A stretch of DNA of 10,367 bases, from assembly GCA_002382075.1 (NCBI GenBank), contig DFZG01000038.1:1-10367 (forward strand), given 5' to 3'. This document shows positions 6,290-10,367 of the stretch, in pieces. The position numbers and the translations under genes were made by a program. The notes beneath the pieces were generated by a model that was not told the DNA's origin, ran no database searches, and was given only the letters and a program-made list of their open reading frames with translations. The DNA comes from Candidatus Shapirobacteria bacterium UBA4062. GTDB lineage: Bacteria; Patescibacteriota; Microgenomatia; UBA12405. Position 1 is the stretch's first letter, and every line of letters begins with the position of its first letter.

Positions 6290-7948
6290 ATGGGTGATTT
6301 AGAAGCCAAGGGAGTTAAATATTGGGTACTAATGGGAGGGTTGTGGCTAAGTTTTGGGTTATTATTTTCAGTGGTGGTGAAATTGATAGTGGTTCAGGGA
6401 GCGTATTATCGGGAACTGGCCAGGGGAAATAAAGTATTGGAGACGAGGATTGAAGCAGGTAGGGGGAAAATATTGGATAGAAAAGGGAGGGTGGTAGCGG
6501 AAAGTGTTTATCAATATTTTAAAGAAGTGAATGGAGTAAAGGTGTTTGAAGAGGTAGGAGAGTTTAAAGGCTATAAGTTTGAAGGGGCGGATTTGGCTTA
6601 TGAATTAAAAAGGGAATACCCTTATAAAGAGAGTATGGGGGCAGTGACGGGGTACTTGGGTATGGCTAATTTGGAGGATATTGCCGATAAAAAATGTGGT
6701 GATAAAAAAATTGATGCTCGAGAAATGATGGGTCGAGGAGGAATTGAGGAATGGATGGATTGTAGTTTGAGGGGTGAGGTAGGGAGAAGGTTGGTGGAGG
6801 TTGACGCAAAGGGTAAATATATTCGTGAATTGGGAAGAGAGGAACCAGTGGTGGGGAAAGATGTAAATTTAACAATAGATGCTTATTGGCAGGAAAAAAT
6901 TTACGAAATGGTAAAAGGGAAAAAAGTGGCAGTGGTGATGAGTGAGCCGAAAACGGGCAAGATAATCAGCTTGGTGTCTTCGCCAGGTTTTGATCCGAAC
7001 CATTTTTCTTTTCAAAAAAATAATGAGATGATTAAAAATTATTTGAATGATAAGGAAAATTATCCATTGCTTAATCGGGCAATAGCAGTGAGGTATCATC
7101 CGGGTTCGGTATTTAAAATGGTAATGGCGACAGCGGGATTGGAGGAAAAGGTAATAGATAAAAATACTTTATTTGAAGATACAGGGGTGTTGAAGGTAGG
7201 AGATTATTCTTATGCCAACTGGTTGTGGACAAAAAGCGGAACGACAGATGGAATGGTAGATTTGGTGACAGCTTTGAAAAGATCAAATGATATTTATTTT
7301 TACAATTTAGGTGAAGCTCTGGGAGTGGACAGAATAAAACTGTGGGCGAATAAATTTGGATATGGCAAAAAAACGGGAGTGGAATTAGTGGGAGAAGTTG
7401 AGGGGATTGTGCCGGATGATGCATGGAAAAGAAAAATTAAAGGGGAGAGGTGGTATCTGGGAAACACTTATCATTTGTCGATAGGTCAGGGAGATTTGGA
7501 CGTGACTCCTTTACAAGTAAACCAAATGACAAATGTGGTGGCTAATGAAGGGAAATTGTGTCAGATGACGATTTTGAACGATAAAAAAACGGAATGTGTT
7601 AGTTTGGGAATTAAATATGACAATTGGAAAACTGTAGTTGAGGGAATGAAGGCAGCTTGTAACCCTGGAGGGACAGCCTGGCCGCTTTTTAATTTTAAAA
7701 CTGAGATTGCTTGTAAAACGGGAACGGCTGAGGTGGGAGACGGCAGTAGTGAGACTCATGCCTGGCTGACGGCTTTTGCCCCGGCGGATAATCCGGAGAT
7801 TTCGATAACAGTTTTGGTGGAAAGAGGTGGAGAAGGCAGTGATGTGGCAGCGCCTATAGTTGGGGATATTTTAAAATTGTGGTTTGAGGAACCGGAAACT
7901 AAGGTGCCCAGGTATGATGAGAACGGTAAAGTGGTTATTAGATTATAA
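6290..7948 (+). CDS. mrdA: Class B penicillin-binding protein 2 (elongation transpeptidase)
   Basis: A 552-residue membrane-anchored DD-transpeptidase that cross-links peptidoglycan. A short cytoplasmic N-terminus leads to one membrane segment (about 11-35), then the dimerisation domain with GRGKILDRKGRVVA (57-70), the usual class B signature. The transpeptidase domain (about 205-535) has all three catalytic motifs: S273-V-F-K276 (nucleophile serine), S332-N-D334 (SxD, as in PBP2 rather than the SxN of FtsI), and K476-T-G478. YHLSIGQGDLDVTPLQ (394-409) is also typical. The SxD motif and direct linkage to mreB (three-base gap, Shine-Dalgarno at 6277-6283) favour PBP2 of the elongasome over divisome FtsI. 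The dimerisation part is somewhat short compared with E. coli PBP2 (about 630 residues). No rodA is adjacent. The symbol follows family and context, so FtsI-like naming remains possible. Confidence 0.9.
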   Translation: MGDLEAKGVKYWVLMGGLWLSFGLLFSVVVKLIVVQGAYYRELARGNKVLETRIEAGRGKILDRKGRVVAESVYQYFKEVNGVKVFEEVGEFKGYKFEGADLAYELKREYPYKESMGAVTGYLGMANLEDIADKKCGDKKIDAREMMGRGGIEEWMDCSLRGEVGRRLVEVDAKGKYIRELGREEPVVGKDVNLTIDAYWQEKIYEMVKGKKVAVVMSEPKTGKIISLVSSPGFDPNHFSFQKNNEMIKNYLNDKENYPLLNRAIAVRYHPGSVFKMVMATAGLEEKVIDKNTLFEDTGVLKVGDYSYANWLWTKSGTTDGMVDLVTALKRSNDIYFYNLGEALGVDRIKLWANKFGYGKKTGVELVGEVEGIVPDDAWKRKIKGERWYLGNTYHLSIGQGDLDVTPLQVNQMTNVVANEGKLCQMTILNDKKTECVSLGIKYDNWKTVVEGMKAACNPGGTAWPLFNFKTEIACKTGTAEVGDGSSETHAWLTAFAPADNPEISITVLVERGGEGSDVAAPIVGDILKLWFEEPETKVPRYDENGKVVIRL

Positions 7949-7961
7949 AACCCACCCCCGA

Positions 7962-7996
7962 CCCCTCCCTTGACAAGGAGGGGAAAAAAATTTTTT
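7962..7996. terminator. GC-rich palindrome with A/T tract after PBP2 (terminator-like, repeat-like)
   Basis: CCCCTCC (7962-7968) pairs with GGAGGGG (7977-7983) around an eight-base loop, followed by seven A and then six T residues. It lies just after the mreB-PBP2 operon and probably ends its transcript, although the A-run between stem and T-run is unusual for an intrinsic terminator. A C-rich lead-in (CCCACCCCCGA, 7951-7961) precedes the stem, which recalls mobile REP-like palindromes. The loop region holds a perfect TTGACA (7970-7975), so it may also serve the next gene as a -35. Confidence 0.55.
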
Positions 7997-7999
7997 AAT
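7970..7999 (+). promoter_or_regulatory. Putative promoter of the DprA-like gene embedded in the palindrome
   Basis: TTGACA (7970-7975, perfect -35) is followed after 18 bases by TTTAAT (7994-7999, 5/6 to TATAAT), which ends six bases before the ATG at 8006. This again predicts transcription starting at the start codon. The elements overlap the terminator-like hairpin, so termination and re-initiation would share the same bases. Confidence 0.4.
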
Positions 8000-8005
8000 A
8001 AAAAT

Positions 8006-8443
8006 ATGATAAAAAAGATAGCAATTGTTGGTAGCCGAAGAATGAGTGAATATGGAAAAGAAGTGATTCGAAAATTATTAATTAAGAATTATGAATTAAG
8101 AGATAAGGGATTTGAAGTGGTAACTATTAAGGTTTTTGGATGCAATAGCGAGGTCGTAAAATTAAGTCAAAAATTTAATTTAAAGATAAAGATTTATGAA
8201 GGAGATAATTTTGAAAAGTTAAACGAGCAAGTAGCTAATTATGCCGATTGTTTGGTAATTGTTGAAGGAGGGGAACGAAGTGGAACTTTGTTGCTGGCCC
8301 AGAATTTTGTGGAAAAAGGTAAAAGGATTTTGGTGGTACCAGGGAGAATTTTGGATGAGGGAAGTTTTGCTCCAAATTGGCTGGCGATGCAGGGGGCAGA
8401 AATGATTTTGGATATTAATGACTTGACAGGGGTATTACAATAG
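8006..8443 (+). CDS. Short DprA/Smf-like (SLOG-fold) protein
   Basis: A 145-residue protein resembling the Rossmann core of DprA, which loads RecA on incoming single-stranded DNA. Seen: IAIVGSRRMSEYG (5-17), matching the DprA GSR motif region; IVEGGERSGTLLLAQ (85-99), matching its late-core SGTL motif; and VPGRILDEGSFAPNWLAMQGA (111-131), matching the PG...G.N.L...GA end. The internal SGLARGID-type segment is missing, and the protein is less than half normal DprA length (about 300-380). Residues about 23-34 (KLLIKNYELRDK) are encoded by a 7-base repeat array. The frame extends upstream to a TTG at 7970 in the palindrome, but ATG 8006 gives the expected N-terminus. Adjacency to topA, common for dprA in bacteria, supports the assignment. 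It could instead be another SLOG nucleotide-binding protein. Confidence 0.7.
   Translation: MIKKIAIVGSRRMSEYGKEVIRKLLIKNYELRDKGFEVVTIKVFGCNSEVVKLSQKFNLKIKIYEGDNFEKLNEQVANYADCLVIVEGGERSGTLLLAQNFVEKGKRILVVPGRILDEGSFAPNWLAMQGAEMILDINDLTGVLQ
8073..8107. repeat. Heptanucleotide tandem repeat inside the DprA-like gene
   Basis: Five consecutive 7-base units: AATTATT, then AATTAAG, an AATTATG-type unit, AATTAAG again, and a 5/7 match. They encode residues about 23-34 in frame, within what should be the first helix region after the GSR motif. Period and AAT phase match the arrays in fmt and in the ligase-like gene. Confidence 0.75.
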
Positions 8444-8451
8444 ATGACAAT
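8423..8451 (+). promoter_or_regulatory. Possible topA promoter
   Basis: A perfect TTGACA (8423-8428) lies 17 bases before GACAAT (8446-8451, 4/6 to TATAAT). Transcription would start near 8458 and give a leader of about 33 bases for topA. The elements overlap the 3' end of the DprA-like gene. Read-through from upstream is also likely, and no Shine-Dalgarno precedes topA. Confidence 0.3.
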
Positions 8452-8488
8452 GGACTTTAGTTTTAGAGAATTTAAATTTTGCCAATAA
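8444..8488 (+). other. Possible 14-codon ORF filling the gap before topA
   Basis: An ATG directly abuts the TAG stop of the DprA-like gene and opens a 14-residue frame (MTMDFSFREFKFCQ) ending in TAA two bases before the topA ATG. It has no Shine-Dalgarno of its own. It might couple translation of topA to the upstream gene, but an ORF of this size can easily arise by chance. Confidence 0.2.
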
Positions 8489-8490
8489 AA

Positions 8491-10367
8491 ATGAGTGAAA
8501 GTAAACTACTAGTAGTGGAATCGCCGACAAAGGCGAGAACAATCGGAAAGTACTTAGGTAAGGAATTTGAAGTGATTGCGACGGTGGGTCATTTGCGAGA
8601 TTTGCCGGGAAGTAAGATGGGAGTTGATTTAAAAACTTTTGAAGTGGATTATGAGGTAGACAGTAAAAAGAAAAAAGTGGTGGCAGAATTAGTGGCAGCA
8701 GCCAAGCGAAGTAAGGAAATTTTACTGGCGACGGATCCTGACCGTGAAGGAGAGGCAATTGCCTGGCATGTGCAGTGGTTGATGGAAAACTCCAAACAAA
8801 AAATTGATAAAAATAAAATTTCCCGGATTTCGTTTCATGAAATTACTAAAGAAGCAGTGGAAGAAGCGATGAAAAATAAGGGTGAAGTGAACTCGAATCT
8901 GGTGAATGCCCAACAGGGTAGAAGGGTGCTGGATAGAGTGGTGGGTTATACTTTATCGCCGGTTTTGTGGAAAAAAGTGAGAAGAGGTTTGTCGGCAGGA
9001 AGAGTTCAGTCGGTAGCCGTTAGATTGATTTGTGAGAGGGAAGTGGAGATAGAAAAATTTAATAAAGAGCAATTTTTTAAGATATTGGCCTTGATTAAAG
9101 CAAAAACAGATTTTGGGGCAGAATTGATAAAAATTGGAGATAAAAAAGTAACTACCAGCACGAAAATTGATTTATTTGATGGGAGTTATACATATAGTCG
9201 GAGTGTTTTTAAAGATAGAAAAGAAGCGGATGAGTTTGTAAAAAGCTTGGGTAGTGAGTTTTTGGTGGAAAAAGTGGAAAGCCGGGAAGTGGAAAGATAT
9301 TCCTTGCCACCTTACACCACTTCTAAGTTACAACAAGCGGCGGCGAGAAGAATGGGATGGTCAGGTAAGCAGACGATGAGTGTGGCTCAGAAATTGTATG
9401 AACAAGGTTTGATTACATATCATCGGACTGATTCGGTTTATCTATCACCAAAAGCAATTGAAGAATTTAGAAAATATATTGAGAAAAAATTTGGAGCAAA
9501 TTATGTCAGTGCTAAAGTGCGGGTGTTTAAAAATACTTCAAAAAATGCTCAAGAGGCCCACGAGGCAATTAGACCAACAGGGGTAGAAAATATTGGCAGT
9601 GGACTTGAAGGGAGAGAGAAAAAATTGTATGAAATGATATGGAAAAGAGCGGTAGGAACCCAGGCGGCGGCGGCAAAAATGAAAAATACGACAGTGACAT
9701 TGTCCAATGGAAAAGGAGTATTTACATCTAACGGAGTAAATATATTGTTCGATGGCTTTTGGAGAATCTCGGGAGAAGTCCACGAGGATCAAATTTTACC
9801 AGTATTAAAAGTTGGTGATAAATTGAAGTCGGAAAAAGTCTGGGTGGAGGAGTCGGAAACTAACCCACCACCAAGATATTCTGATGCGTCTTTGGTTTCC
9901 AGTCTGGAAAAACAAGGAATTGGTCGACCTAGTACTTATGCACCGATTATTAGCACGATTTTGGCGAGACAGTATGTGGATAAGGATGAAGGTAAATTTA
10001 AGCCGACGAGCCTAGGAGTGGCAGTGAATTTATTTTTGGTTAAGAATTTTTTGGAAGTATTGTCGCTGCCGTTTACGGCGAATATGGAGGAAGATTTGGA
10101 TGAAGTGGCAATGGGCAAGCTAAATTGGCAGTCGATGATGAAAAAGTTTTGGGGTGTATTTGAAGTTGAAGTAAAAAGAGTGGAAAAAGAAGCAGAAAGA
10201 GTCAAGGTAGAAGCGGAGAAAACAGGGGAGAAATGCCCGGATTGTAGTGAGGGAGAATTGGTGATTAGACTGGGAAGATTTGGAAAATTTATCTCTTGTA
10301 GTCGATTTCCGGAGTGTAAATTTACCCGTCCTTACAAAGAGATTGCCGGATTTAAATGTCCGGATTG
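8491..10367 (+). CDS. topA: DNA topoisomerase I (type IA), 3' end outside the window
   Basis: The first 625 residues of a type IA topoisomerase, which relaxes negative supercoils through a 5'-phosphotyrosine intermediate. The TOPRIM domain starts SKLLVVESPTKARTIGKYL (catalytic E10) and has GHLRDLP with H34 and the DPDRE triad D82, D84, E86. Next come SAGRVQSVAVRLICERE (from residue 168) and the active site LITYHRTDS, with Y310 as nucleophile and R312. The Tyr-His-Arg order replaces the more common Tyr-Met-Arg. GIGRPSTYAPIIS lies near residues 476-488. The C-terminus begins zinc ribbons: C582, C585, C603 and C609 form one, and C623 opens a second. No stop is reached; family length is usually 700-850 residues. 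The ATG at 8491 is fixed by the N-terminal motif. It lies 47 bases after the DprA-like gene. Confidence 0.96.
   Translation, partial: MSESKLLVVESPTKARTIGKYLGKEFEVIATVGHLRDLPGSKMGVDLKTFEVDYEVDSKKKKVVAELVAAAKRSKEILLATDPDREGEAIAWHVQWLMENSKQKIDKNKISRISFHEITKEAVEEAMKNKGEVNSNLVNAQQGRRVLDRVVGYTLSPVLWKKVRRGLSAGRVQSVAVRLICEREVEIEKFNKEQFFKILALIKAKTDFGAELIKIGDKKVTTSTKIDLFDGSYTYSRSVFKDRKEADEFVKSLGSEFLVEKVESREVERYSLPPYTTSKLQQAAARRMGWSGKQTMSVAQKLYEQGLITYHRTDSVYLSPKAIEEFRKYIEKKFGANYVSAKVRVFKNTSKNAQEAHEAIRPTGVENIGSGLEGREKKLYEMIWKRAVGTQAAAAKMKNTTVTLSNGKGVFTSNGVNILFDGFWRISGEVHEDQILPVLKVGDKLKSEKVWVEESETNPPPRYSDASLVSSLEKQGIGRPSTYAPIISTILARQYVDKDEGKFKPTSLGVAVNLFLVKNFLEVLSLPFTANMEEDLDEVAMGKLNWQSMMKKFWGVFEVEVKRVEKEAERVKVEAEKTGEKCPDCSEGELVIRLGRFGKFISCSRFPECKFTRPYKEIAGFKCPD

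Noticed and set aside
6666..7759. Minus-strand open frames across the PBP2 gene
   Set aside because: They are shadows of a gene with all three catalytic motifs; their predicted peptides are compositionally skewed and lack motifs.
7970..8005. TTG start at 7970 for the DprA-like gene
   Set aside because: It would translate the palindrome and A/T tract into a short basic extension. The ATG at 8006 gives the expected MIKKIAIVGSR start.
171..10367. Alternative genetic code (UGA read as glycine, as in some Patescibacteria)
   Set aside because: TGA serves as the stop of the L28 and fmt genes, and no conserved frame continues through an internal TGA.

Overview
This AT-rich window is densely packed and reads like a chromosomal segment of a small-genome Candidate Phyla Radiation (Patescibacteria) bacterium, probably of the Microgenomates type. 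That placement is inferred from protein character (short or reduced housekeeping proteins, a TPR-fused O-antigen-ligase-like protein, a miniature DprA-like protein next to topA) and from the very compact layout. It has not been tested by a search. The standard genetic code fits: TGA, TAA and TAG are all used as stops, and no gene needs TGA read as a sense codon.

Layout. Positions 1-170 hold no recognisable gene, only a small inverted repeat and possible divergent promoter elements. Next come an Rrf2/IscR-type regulator (171-566) and a DUF1858 CxxC protein (583-822), which suggest iron-sulfur or redox control. From about 580 to 6290 the strand flips at nearly every gene: M50 protease (-), L28 (+), fmt (-), def (+), O-antigen-ligase-like TPR protein (-), mreB (+). 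The three convergent pairs overlap at their stop codons by 4, 16 and 4 bases. The three divergent pairs are separated by only 39, 43 and 45 bases. The last part is co-directional: mreB and a class B PBP2 form a cell-elongation operon, then a palindrome, then a 145-residue DprA-like protein and topA, which runs off the right edge.

Functions. fmt and def form a divergent pair controlling N-terminal formylation and deformylation. L28 belongs to the ribosome. MreB, PBP2 and the ligase-like protein concern the cell envelope. DprA-like and TopA concern DNA handling.

The least ordinary signals are: (i) degenerate 7-base tandem repeats inside the coding regions of three unrelated genes (fmt, the ligase, the DprA-like gene), all in frame; (ii) -10-like hexamers about 5-6 bases before several start codons, with no Shine-Dalgarno sequence, suggesting leaderless mRNAs, while the intra-operon PBP2 gene has a classical Shine-Dalgarno; (iii) the alternating-strand array with near-constant divergent gaps; and (iv) a palindrome after PBP2 whose loop region contains a perfect TTGACA. 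I see no CRISPR array, transposase, tRNA or rRNA, and no clear new multi-gene defence or metabolic system.
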